Position numbers and translations under genes: made by a program. A stretch of 6,475 nucleotides of DNA from Actinomycetota bacterium (GTDB lineage: Bacteria; Actinomycetota; CADDZG01; JAHWKV01). Shown piece after piece: positions 1 to 5,608 of this stretch. A model generated the notes under the pieces. The model worked only from the letters and a program-made list of their open reading frames with translations. It did no database searches and was not told where the DNA came from. Position 1 is the first letter of the stretch, and each line of letters opens with the position of its first letter. The stretch covers positions 1-6,475 of the forward strand of contig JAHWKV010000059.1 in the NCBI GenBank assembly GCA_019347725.1, written 5' to 3'.

Positions 1-1
1 C

Positions 2-246
2 ATCGTCTCTTGGGAATGGCTGGTGGACGGCGTCCTGGCCACCCGGGACCAGAACGCGTCGCTGGCGTTCCCCCGCGCCGGCCCGCACCTTGTCACCCTG
101 CGCGTCACGGACGGCATCGACGTGGACACCTACAGCCAGCCTGTCGACGTGCTGGCATCCGTCGGCCCCAGGGCGCAAATCGCGGTGCCCGCGGGACCGT
201 TCCTGGCAGGCGAGGACATCGCGCTGCAGGATGCCAGCGTCCCGCA
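2..246 (+). pseudogene. PKD-repeat protein, 3' fragment cut at an abrupt junction
   Basis: The frame is open from the window edge and reads as one PKD (polycystic-kidney-disease-type, Ig-like) module: IVSWEW at the start, an F..AGPHLVTLRVTDG core, then the opening of a second module (AQIAVPAG, FLAGEDIALQDAS). PKD modules are about 80 residues, and known ones sit in secreted or surface proteins as spacers or binding modules. The second module stops matching near position 240, at the point where the next IVSWEW would be expected. From there the frame stays open to a TAG at 611-613, but only as the antisense of the convergent ABC ATPase gene, so those residues are not credible protein. The start lies outside the window, and the rest of the protein is unknown. 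I read this as a gene truncated by rearrangement or an assembly join. PKD assignment is fairly sure; pseudogene status is inference. Confidence 0.6.
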
Positions 247-1278
247 TCATTGCAACCCGTCGGGCAGCGGCTGTGTCTCGGCGCTCCGGCCCGTCACGGG
301 GTCGAAGAAGCGCAGGGCCGATCGAGCAACGGCAAAGTCGACCGGACCCGGTTCCGGCACCGCAGCGCCGGCCGGCATCACCGCTATCACGCGCTGGGTC
401 TCTTCGCGGAGCCAGCCGATCACCTGCACGTCCGATCCCAGGAACTCGCTTCGCTCCACGTTCAGCCTAACGGGCAGTGCTCCGGGAGGCGCCGAGTCCT
501 CTGTAACCAGACTTTCCGGTCGAAATCCCACGAGTGCGGACTCCATCCGGACGATGTTCATGGGCGGCGAGCCGACAAAGGTGGCTACGAACGCGTCGGC
601 GGGCTCGTCGTAGATCTCCTGCGGAGTGCCCAGCTGGCGGATGCGACCGGAGTCCATCACGGCTATGCGGTCCCCGAGGCCCATAGCCTCGACCTGGTCG
701 TGGGTCACGTAGATCGTAGTTACGCCGACGTCCTGCTGGAACCGCTTGAGGTCGTCTCGAGCGGTGGTGCGCAGCTTGGCGTCGAGGTTGCTCAGGGGCT
801 CGTCCAGCAAGAAAACCTCCGGCTGCCGCACGAGAGCCCGCGCCAGCGCCACCCGCTGGCGTTCCCCGCCCGAGAGCTGACGGGGCTTGCGGTTGAGGAG
901 TCTGCGGATGTCGAGGATATCCACCGCCCAATCGAGCTTCTGCTTCCGCTGCGCCGCCGGGATGCGCTGCGCCTTGAGGGGAAAGTCGATGTTCTGAGCG
1001 ACCGTCTTGTGGGGGTAGAGCGCGTAGCTTTGGAAGACCATCGCCACGCTTCGGTCCCGAGGAGGCAGACCGGCGACCTCCTTGCCGCCGATCAGCACCT
1101 CGCCGGAGGTGGGCTTCTCCAGACCGGCAATCAGCCTCAATAGCGTGCTCTTGCCGCTGCCCGACGGACCGAGCAGTACCAGGTACTCGCCGTCGCCGGT
1201 CACCAGATCCAGCGCGTCCACCGCCGGGCTGTGCCCGTCGAAACGCTTCGTTAGTTTCCTGGCCTCGACTACGGCCAT
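247..1278 (-). CDS. ABC transporter ATP-binding protein, MalK/UgpC (sugar import) family
   Basis: A 343-residue cytoplasmic ATPase that should power import of a sugar or similar solute. All nucleotide-binding motifs are visible: Walker A GPSGSGKST (37-45), Q-loop Q83 in VFQSYALYPH, signature LSGGERQR (135-142), Walker B VFLLDEP with D159/E160, D-loop SNLDAKL, and switch H193 in VTHDQ. The CUGP/MalK-type C-terminal domain follows: G236-N241 (GSPPMN), GFRPE (251-255) and a terminal FDPVTGR. The stretch between PPMN and GFRPE is only nine residues, shorter than usual for this family, and a 12-residue tail follows FDPVTGR. ATG start at 1278 fits the family N-terminus (MAVVEARKLTKRF); its ribosome site is weak. 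It lies 45 nt downstream of the binding-protein gene on the same strand and is probably co-transcribed. No permease accompanies it. The family call is very sure; the substrate is unknown. Confidence 0.95.
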   Translation of the reverse strand: MAVVEARKLTKRFDGHSPAVDALDLVTGDGEYLVLLGPSGSGKSTLLRLIAGLEKPTSGEVLIGGKEVAGLPPRDRSVAMVFQSYALYPHKTVAQNIDFPLKAQRIPAAQRKQKLDWAVDILDIRRLLNRKPRQLSGGERQRVALARALVRQPEVFLLDEPLSNLDAKLRTTARDDLKRFQQDVGVTTIYVTHDQVEAMGLGDRIAVMDSGRIRQLGTPQEIYDEPADAFVATFVGSPPMNIVRMESALVGFRPESLVTEDSAPPGALPVRLNVERSEFLGSDVQVIGWLREETQRVIAVMPAGAAVPEPGPVDFAVARSALRFFDPVTGRSAETQPLPDGLQ

Positions 1279-1287
1279 ACTGCTGCC

Positions 1288-1311
1288 CGGAGCGGAACCA
1301 TCGGCGCTCCG
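1288..1311 (-). promoter_or_regulatory. Intercistronic hairpin between binding protein and ATPase genes
   Basis: A perfect 7-bp inverted repeat, CGGAGCG and CGCTCCG, with a 10-nt loop fills most of the 45-nt gap between the two transporter genes. There is no following T-run on the minus strand, so it does not look like a full terminator. In many importer operons such hairpins protect the upstream binding-protein mRNA or damp expression of the membrane parts; that role here is inference. Confidence 0.4.
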
Positions 1312-1323
1312 CGCAAGAGCCTC

Positions 1324-2694
1324 CTACGAATCGCCACCCACCAGGCCCCGGTCACGCCACTGATCGAAGATGGTCCTTACCTGGGCCTCCGCCTCGGAAA
1401 CCGCCTCCTGCGGCGTGAGGTCTCCCCGCGCGGCCTTGGCCATCATCTGGGGGATGACGAAGGTGCCGAACACCTCCCCTATCGCCGCGCTGGCCGGACC
1501 CGGATGGCCCACGTTGGTGCTCCATTGGTCGGCATCCTTGAGCAACGCCAGCTTGTCGGCAGGATTGGACTCGTAAGGATCATCGTCCAGCCACTCGTCC
1601 AAGTTTGGCACGGTAGAGGGAAACGCCGGGAAGGTGTACAGCTCGGAGTTATCGGTCGCCTGGTCGTAGTTGCCCACCAGGTGGAGCATGAACTCCTTGG
1701 CCGCTTCCGGGTTCTCGGCGTGCTCGGGGACCACGTAGATGGGAATTACGTGCTCGGAGGCCAAGCCCGTCCCTCCAGGACCTTCGAGCGGCCGAGTGAA
1801 GAAAACGTCGTCGGCCACCTCGGGGTTGGCCGTCTGCGCCGAACGGTAGGCGGAGATGGAGTTAAGAATGTAGGAGAGCTCTCCGGCAATCAGCCCCTGG
1901 TTGTTGGAGGCCGCATCCCACCCAAAGACCTCGTTGGTCATCGCCGAGTCGAATAGCTGCTTCATGAAGCTGACCGCCTCGACGGTCTCGGGTGAGTTGA
2001 GAACCACATTCTCGTTCTCGTCCTGAATCGAGCCTCCGAACGACCAGATCATGGCTCGGGCCGCCATGTTCGAATCGATCTCGTTCGACATCCCCAGACC
2101 GAGCGCCACCGACAGTTCCGAGAGGATCTGCCCGCCGCCGGTGAGCAGGTCCTCGTACGTGGCGGGCCCATCGGGCATGTCGACCTGCTCCCACAGGCTG
2201 CGGCGGTAGTTGCCCGGATCCGGCACCCACCCGTGGCAAAAGCCGTAGAACTTGTTGGTGGTGGGGTTGAGGCTGCTGCGGGTGCACAAACCGACCTGCT
2301 CGCCGTGGCGGCGCTGGGCCTCCTCGTTGATGTCGGTGAGGTCGAGCACGCTCGGCTCCAGGTTGGCCGGAGGGGACAGCAGCTCGATGAGATCGTGGCC
2401 TTGCCCGGCCGAGATCTCGCTCGCCGCCCTCGGCGGCAGCTCCGCCAGAGATATGTGGTCCACCGTTACGTTGACACCCACGCTTTCGCCCCATTCCTGC
2501 GCGAACGGCCCGAACCAGTCGTCGTGGCGCGGCACGAAATGGCTCCACTGCAAAATCCTCAGATCGCCCGAAAGTCCGGACGCCGAAGTGGCGTTAGTAG
2601 TCGGCCCGGATGAACGGTTGCAGCCGGTAGCCGCCGCGACTGCGGTCAGTGCCGAAAACCGTAGAAAGTCCCGTCTGGAATAGCGTTTGGCCAT
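1324..2694 (-). CDS. Extracellular solute-binding protein (family 1), Tat-exported lipoprotein
   Basis: A 456-residue substrate-capture protein of an ABC importer. The N-terminus carries a twin-arginine motif (S6-R7-R8-D9-F10-L11), a short hydrophobic stretch and a lipobox ending ATGC, so C25 is the likely lipidated residue and the protein would be anchored outside the membrane after folding in the cytoplasm. The body has the pattern of family-1 (sugar-type) binding proteins: a beta-rich opening (LRILQWSHFVPRHDDW), a mid-region GLIAGELSYILNS, and a helical C-terminus (LTPQEAVSEAEAQVRTIF). Start at 2694 is well supported by a GGGAGGGGG ribosome site 9 nt upstream. The ATPase gene follows 45 nt downstream; permeases are absent. 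The substrate cannot be read from the sequence; a carbohydrate is likeliest by family. I see no frame damage. Confidence 0.93.
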   Translation of the reverse strand: MAKRYSRRDFLRFSALTAVAAATGCNRSSGPTTNATSASGLSGDLRILQWSHFVPRHDDWFGPFAQEWGESVGVNVTVDHISLAELPPRAASEISAGQGHDLIELLSPPANLEPSVLDLTDINEEAQRRHGEQVGLCTRSSLNPTTNKFYGFCHGWVPDPGNYRRSLWEQVDMPDGPATYEDLLTGGGQILSELSVALGLGMSNEIDSNMAARAMIWSFGGSIQDENENVVLNSPETVEAVSFMKQLFDSAMTNEVFGWDAASNNQGLIAGELSYILNSISAYRSAQTANPEVADDVFFTRPLEGPGGTGLASEHVIPIYVVPEHAENPEAAKEFMLHLVGNYDQATDNSELYTFPAFPSTVPNLDEWLDDDPYESNPADKLALLKDADQWSTNVGHPGPASAAIGEVFGTFVIPQMMAKAARGDLTPQEAVSEAEAQVRTIFDQWRDRGLVGGDS

Positions 2695-2703
2695 AAGCGC
2701 AAG

Positions 2704-2712
2704 CCCCCTCCC
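2704..2712 (-). promoter_or_regulatory. Shine-Dalgarno of the binding-protein gene
   Basis: GGGAGGGGG on the minus strand lies 9 nt before the ATG at 2694. It is the strongest ribosome site in the window and fixes the start of the binding protein. The G-run could also pair with the CCCC arm of the adjacent palindrome (2714-2730), so its accessibility might depend on how the leader folds; this last point is inference. Confidence 0.65.
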
Positions 2713-2713
2713 A

Positions 2714-2730
2714 TGCCCCGATTTGGGGCA
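2714..2730. promoter_or_regulatory. 17-bp palindrome, candidate operator of the transporter genes
   Basis: TGCCCCGATTTGGGGCA: 6-bp arms match perfectly and seven of eight positions are symmetric about the centre at 2722. It sits between the ribosome site and the best promoter candidate, so it would lie across the transcription start. It does not match the Crp (TGTGA/TCACA) or Fnr (TTGAT/ATCAA) half-sites that I know. It could be a repressor operator or an RNA hairpin in the leader. Confidence 0.4.
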
Positions 2731-2732
2731 AA

Positions 2733-2761
2733 AGGATATCCCTTGACCGGCTTTAACGTAA
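2733..2761 (-). promoter_or_regulatory. Weak promoter candidate for the transporter genes
   Basis: On the minus strand TTACGT (2756-2761) and TATCCT (2733-2738) are separated by 17 nt. The -10 matches the consensus at four of six positions, the -35 at only two. The implied start near 2726 falls within the palindrome at 2714-2730. It is the best candidate in the 87-nt gap, but weak. Confidence 0.22.
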
Positions 2762-2773
2762 GTCGGCCGTGAT

Positions 2774-2789
2774 GCGGCTTACTAGCCGC
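2774..2789. terminator. Hairpin at the end of the Crp-like gene
   Basis: GCGGCT and AGCCGC form a perfect 6-bp stem with a 4-nt loop over the stop codon (2782-2784) of the Crp-like frame. No T-run follows on either strand, so a terminator role is only tentative. Confidence 0.25.
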
Positions 2790-3051
2790 CTTCATCGGCT
2801 ATGCCTTCGGCGTCCAGCAAGGTGATTGGACCCCCGCCCAACCGGATCAGGCCCCGATCGGCCAGGTCTCCCAAAACCTTGGTGGCCGTCTCTCGCGAGG
2901 TACCCGCCAGCGCCGAGATTTGCTCGTGGGTGAGCGACACCTGCGGCCGTACGGCCAGACCCATCGTCCGGGGACCCGCTAGCTTCATCAATGTTGTAGC
3001 CACTCGCTGCGGTGCGGTCTTGAACACCGAGTCCGACAGGCGACTTTCCAT
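2782..3051 (-). CDS. Crp/Fnr-family DNA-binding domain, lacking the sensor half (probable gene remnant)
   Basis: The 89 residues from the ATG at 3051 match the C-terminal half of Crp/Fnr regulators: the end of the long dimer helix (MESRLSDSVFKTAPQRVA), then the winged helix-turn-helix with LTHEQISALAGTSRETATKVL as recognition region and a wing (RGLIRLGGGPITLL). Normal family members have about 220-240 residues, with a cyclic-nucleotide-binding-type beta barrel first. Here that barrel is absent. Family-like sequence continues in the same frame upstream of the ATG to a TGA at 3130-3132, with no ATG, GTG or TTG start codon in between, so the ATG is unlikely to be the ancestral start and has no clear ribosome site. 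It lies 87 nt upstream of the transporter genes on the same strand and may once have regulated them. A stand-alone DNA-binding protein cannot be excluded. Family is sure; function is doubtful. Confidence 0.72.
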   Translation of the reverse strand: MESRLSDSVFKTAPQRVATTLMKLAGPRTMGLAVRPQVSLTHEQISALAGTSRETATKVLGDLADRGLIRLGGGPITLLDAEGIADEGG

Positions 3052-3200
3052 GTCCGCTAGCCGGTTGCCGAGTATCTGGGTTATGCGTGGCGCAATCCGT
3101 GCTCCGACAGCAAGAACCGGTTGACGTCCTCAATTTGTCAGAGCCTTGCCGGCATGGCCATGCAATCCTCCGTAGGCTTCCAAATATCAGCCGTCTTAGG
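3052..3200 (-). pseudogene. Decayed upstream part of the Crp/Fnr-like gene
   Basis: From 3052 to 3129 the minus strand, in frame with the helix-turn-helix ORF, reads RQPVLAVGARIAPRITQILG then NRLAD, which fits the dimerisation helix of Crp proteins. At 3130-3132 this frame ends in TGA. In a neighbouring frame just upstream, 3123-3200, there are words that resemble the end of the Crp sensor barrel (PKTAD, EDCMAM, QIEDV), interrupted by stops at 3138-3140 and 3201-3203. The simplest reading is a gene broken by a frameshift near 3125 and further decay, with its first half replaced by the divergent epimerase gene. The 3052-3129 part is convincing; the part beyond it is short and could be chance. 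Confidence 0.45.
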
Positions 3201-3215
3201 TTAGGCTTCGTACCG

Positions 3216-4256
3216 ATGTTAGGCACTACTAAGACGATCGACGTCTCATTGCCCAATGAGAGCTACTTGGTAACCGGTGCAGCCGGGTTTATCGGCGCGC
3301 AGCTGTGCCTAACCCTGTTGCAGAACGGACGGCAGGTGGTGGGCGTGGACAACTTCAGCCCCTACTACGACCCGACCCTCAAGCGAGATCGCGTTAACCG
3401 GCTGTTGGGTCGCCCGGGTTTCGAGCTGATTGAGCAGGACTTGGCGGACTCGAAAGCCGCGGTAGATCTGTTTCGCGGCTGCCGTCCTGAAGCCGTCATC
3501 CACCTGGCCGCACAACCCGGCGTCGCCCACTCGACCACGGATCCCTTGGCATACGTACAAAGCAATGTGGTCGGGATGATGAACGTCCTTGAAGGTTGCA
3601 GGCTCTCGGAGGTTAAACACCTGGTCTACGCCTCGTCCAGCTCTGTATATGAAGCTCAAGCCCCGCTGCCCTGGTCGATCGACGCTCCCGCCGGGCACCC
3701 GGTCAGCGTCTACGCCGCGACCAAGCGGTCGAACGAGCTAATGGCTCACTCGTACAGCCACCTATTTGGACTGCCCACGACAGGCCTTCGGTTTTTCACC
3801 GCATACGGCCCGTGGGGCCGGCCCGACATGGCCTACTACAAATTCGCTCTAAAGATGGCTAGCCGGGAGCCGATAACCATTTACGGGGACGGCTCTCAGC
3901 TACGGGATTTCACGTACATCGACGACATCGTGGAGGCGGTAGTGGAGGCCTGCGACCAGATCCCTCCTCCTGCAGCTCAAGCGTCTAGCGACACAGACGT
4001 TAACCCGGGTACCCCCTACCGGCTGTTCAACCTCGGCCACGGAGAACCGGTCTCCATCAATCGAATCATCGAGCTCCTGGAGGAGAACCTGGGAGTAGAG
4101 GCGATTCCACGCCGGCAATCGCCGCGACGCGCCGACTTACCGGCCACCCGAGCAGAGGTAGGCGAGCTGCGGGAAACGGTCGGCTTCTCACCCTCGACTC
4201 CTGTGGAGGTCGGCGTGAAGGAGTTTGCCCGGTGGTTTCTCAATTACCACTACTGA
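3216..4256 (+). CDS. NAD-dependent sugar-nucleotide epimerase, UDP-glucuronate 4-epimerase-like
   Basis: A 346-residue extended short-chain dehydrogenase (SDR) that should interconvert UDP-glucuronate and UDP-galacturonate, feeding capsule or exopolysaccharide synthesis in the cytoplasm. Visible motifs: NAD-binding GAAGFIG (21-27), VDNFSPYYD (44-52, the family hallmark), HLAAQPGV (96-103), the SSSS strand (140-143), catalytic Y166 and K170 in SVYAATKRSNELMAHSYSHL, TGLRFFTAYGPWGRPDMA, and RDFTYIDD. Residue 146 is Glu where VYG is usual. Length fits the family (about 335-350). Start: the open frame reaches back to a GTG at 3087, but that would overlap the Crp remnant; the ATG at 3216 has an AGG 10 nt before it and is preferred. 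TTG codons at 3249 or 3267 would give a tighter family N-terminus. Family is sure; UDP-glucuronate as substrate is likely but UDP-glucose-type relatives are possible. Confidence 0.9.
   Translation: MLGTTKTIDVSLPNESYLVTGAAGFIGAQLCLTLLQNGRQVVGVDNFSPYYDPTLKRDRVNRLLGRPGFELIEQDLADSKAAVDLFRGCRPEAVIHLAAQPGVAHSTTDPLAYVQSNVVGMMNVLEGCRLSEVKHLVYASSSSVYEAQAPLPWSIDAPAGHPVSVYAATKRSNELMAHSYSHLFGLPTTGLRFFTAYGPWGRPDMAYYKFALKMASREPITIYGDGSQLRDFTYIDDIVEAVVEACDQIPPPAAQASSDTDVNPGTPYRLFNLGHGEPVSINRIIELLEENLGVEAIPRRQSPRRADLPATRAEVGELRETVGFSPSTPVEVGVKEFARWFLNYHY
3244..3261. repeat. Perfect inverted repeat in the first codons of the epimerase
   Basis: TCTCATTGCCCAATGAGA has two perfect 8-bp arms around CC. It falls in codons 10-16 of the epimerase as called from 3216, upstream of the conserved VTGAAGFIG. 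If translation starts at the TTG at 3267, this element would be in the leader and could be an operator or RNA hairpin. Confidence 0.4.
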
Positions 4257-4264
4257 CCAGAGAG

Positions 4265-4283
4265 GCCAGGCACGGCGCCTGGC
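4265..4283 (+). terminator. Hairpin 8 nt after the epimerase stop codon
   Basis: GCCAGGC, loop ACGGC, GCCTGGC: a perfect 7-bp GC-rich stem beginning 8 nt after the TGA. No T-run follows, so it is a stem-only candidate for ending the epimerase transcript. It overlaps the first copy of the local direct repeat. Confidence 0.4.
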
Positions 4284-4352
4284 GCAGCAAACCCTGTGGC
4301 GTACTATACGACTGAAGGTTCCAGGCGCCGCTGCGCAGCAACCCTGGGGACC
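4266..4352. repeat. Imperfect direct repeat pair with nested hairpins
   Basis: Two related copies, about 50 nt apart, share CCAGGC, GGCGCC (4274-4279 and 4324-4329) and GCGCAGCAA followed by CCCTG (4283-4296 and 4334-4346). The second copy is itself structured: GGTTCCAGG (4317-4325) can pair with CCTGGGGACC (4343-4352) with one bulge, enclosing the self-complementary GCTGCGCAGC (4330-4339). The role is unknown. It could be a degenerate intergenic repeat family or a small structured RNA. The wider gap 4257-4573 otherwise holds only the small ORF at 4304-4516. Confidence 0.45.
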
Positions 4353-4516
4353 TCGATAATCTGCGAACAGCGGCAGTCGACAGCGTCCGCCTCGGTGCCC
4401 GTCCAAGACAGGTCACCACACGTGAGGCATTGAGAAAGCACGTCCGTTGCTCCTGTTTCAGCGGACCGATACGTGGCCCGCTGCATGTCCAGGACATTGC
4501 GACGCATCAAGTACAT
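4304..4516 (-). CDS. Small putative protein with C-x2-C and C-x-C motifs
   Basis: A possible 70-residue protein. It has a basic, Met-rich start (MRRNVLDMQRATYR), then C30-x2-C33, W38, an acidic stretch and C48-x-C50, which could bind zinc. I do not recognise the family. Third codon positions are about two-thirds G or C, compatible with coding. Against it: no good ribosome site precedes the ATG at 4516 (a GGGGG lies about 13 nt before), and the C-terminal part overlaps the structured repeat at 4317-4352. It lies on the same strand as, and downstream of, the topoisomerase, in the same frame after its TAG stop; the 19 codons between are open and contain no ATG, GTG or TTG. It may be a real small gene, a read-through extension or chance. 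Confidence 0.35.
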   Translation of the reverse strand: MYLMRRNVLDMQRATYRSAETGATDVLSQCLTCGDLSWTGTEADAVDCRCSQIIEVPRVAAQRRLEPSVV

Positions 4517-4563
4517 GAGAACGTGATACCCCCGGAGGTTTTCCTTAAACCTGCTAAATTTCC

Positions 4564-4581
4564 CAGCCTTTACCTAGGCTG
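4564..4581. terminator. Hairpin over the topoisomerase stop codon
   Basis: CAGCCT and AGGCTG form a perfect 6-bp stem with a 6-nt loop spanning the stop codon (4574-4576). A second weak stem, AGGTTT and AAACCT with a 5-nt loop, lies at 4536-4552. No T-run follows either on the minus strand, so termination is uncertain. Confidence 0.25.
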
Positions 4582-5608
4582 CCTTGCGCCCCGAGAGCTC
4601 CCCCTGGATAAGGGCGAGCACCGACGCATCGACCTCCTCCCGCAACTGCCCCTCGCTCATCGAGGAACTGTCCATCGCCTGCAGCCTCGGTGCGATGGTC
4701 ACTCCAGAAAAATATTCATCGATGATGCGCGGGTACACGTACGAGGAGCGACATACGGCCGGAGTATTGCCCAGGTACCCGGACACCTCTTTTACGGCGG
4801 AGCTCACAGCCCGCCGGCGGGCCGTAAGGCTGTCCTCGTCCGCTTGCTTAGCCAACGCCACCGCCGCCAGCACCGTGGCCGACCAGGTACGAAAATCCTT
4901 GGACGTGAACTCTCCGCCGGTTGAAGACCGTATGAAGTCGTTGATGTCGGTCGTCTTAACGTCCACCCACCGTCCGCCGTCCTTAAACGCCAGGAGTTCG
5001 TTGCCGCTGCGGCGTCGCTTTAGCTTCGCGAGGACCTCATAGACATCGGGGTCCACTATCACTATTTTTTGACGCTTGTGGTGTTTGCTTTGGAAGTCGA
5101 CAGCAATCTGGTAGTCGGGACCCAAGCGTACATGACGCTTAAGCAACGTCGCGATGCCGTAGGTGGAGTTGCGAGCGGCGTACTGCTCGCCCCCGATCCT
5201 GAACAGCCCCCTGTCGAGCATCCTGACCGCCACGGCCAGCACGCGCTCCCGGCCCATATCCGGCTCCATCAGGCTCTGCCTGGTCTGGCGCCTAAGGTCT
5301 GGTAAGCAGTGCGCGAACTCGATCATGTGCTGGAACTTCTCCTGATCTCGCTTAGCCCGCCAGTTCGGATGGTAAATGTACTGTTTGCGCCCTGCGTCGT
5401 CGTAGCCGACCGCCTGAATGTGCCCGTTGGGGTACGGACAAATCCACACCTGGTCCCACGCCGGAGGTATTACGAGATCCTTGATCCGCTGTCGCTCCTC
5501 GGGATCCTTCACTACGTCGCCCTCGGGATCGATATAGCAAAATCCCTTGCCCCTCCGGACGCGCGTAATACCGGCTTCGGTAAGCCGGGAGCGCTTTAGC
5601 CGCGGCAT
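4574..5608 (-). CDS. DNA topoisomerase IB (bacterial, poxvirus-like)
   Basis: A 344-residue enzyme that relaxes supercoils by cutting one strand through a 3'-phosphotyrosine link. The N-terminal DNA-clamp domain is intact: RRGKGFCYID (18-27), IPPAWDQVWICP (47-58), GHIQAVGYDDAGRKQYIYHP (62-80 region). The catalytic domain has R137 (FRIGGEQY), K175 (FQSK), R240 (KDFRTW), N281 (GNTPAVCR) and nucleophile Y290 (SSYV), a complete set with almost the numbering I recall for the Deinococcus enzyme (R137, K174, R239, N280, Y289). Usual length for bacterial members. Start: the open frame extends to a GTG at 5656, but the ATG at 5608 has GAAGGG 9 nt before it and fits the family N-terminus, so I chose it. 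The gene is divergent from the phosphoesterase, 109 nt away. Minor oddity: Tyr292 where SY(V/I)HP is common. Function is very sure. Confidence 0.94.
   Translation of the reverse strand: MPRLKRSRLTEAGITRVRRGKGFCYIDPEGDVVKDPEERQRIKDLVIPPAWDQVWICPYPNGHIQAVGYDDAGRKQYIYHPNWRAKRDQEKFQHMIEFAHCLPDLRRQTRQSLMEPDMGRERVLAVAVRMLDRGLFRIGGEQYAARNSTYGIATLLKRHVRLGPDYQIAVDFQSKHHKRQKIVIVDPDVYEVLAKLKRRRSGNELLAFKDGGRWVDVKTTDINDFIRSSTGGEFTSKDFRTWSATVLAAVALAKQADEDSLTARRRAVSSAVKEVSGYLGNTPAVCRSSYVYPRIIDEYFSGVTIAPRLQAMDSSSMSEGQLREEVDASVLALIQGELSGRKAA

Noticed and set aside
10..1143. Long plus-strand open frame of 377 codons
   Set aside because: It is Pro/Arg/His-rich with no family pattern and lies antisense to the clear ABC ATPase over most of its length.
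2743..2748. TTGACC as a plus-strand -35 box
   Set aside because: No TATAAT-like box lies 16-19 nt downstream, and no plus-strand gene starts nearby.
3087..3215. Upstream GTG start for the epimerase
   Set aside because: The added 43 residues have no family resemblance and the start would overlap the Crp-like sequence on the other strand.
4430..4924. Plus-strand open frame opposite the end of the topoisomerase
   Set aside because: Antisense to the well-supported topoisomerase gene, with no recognisable domain.
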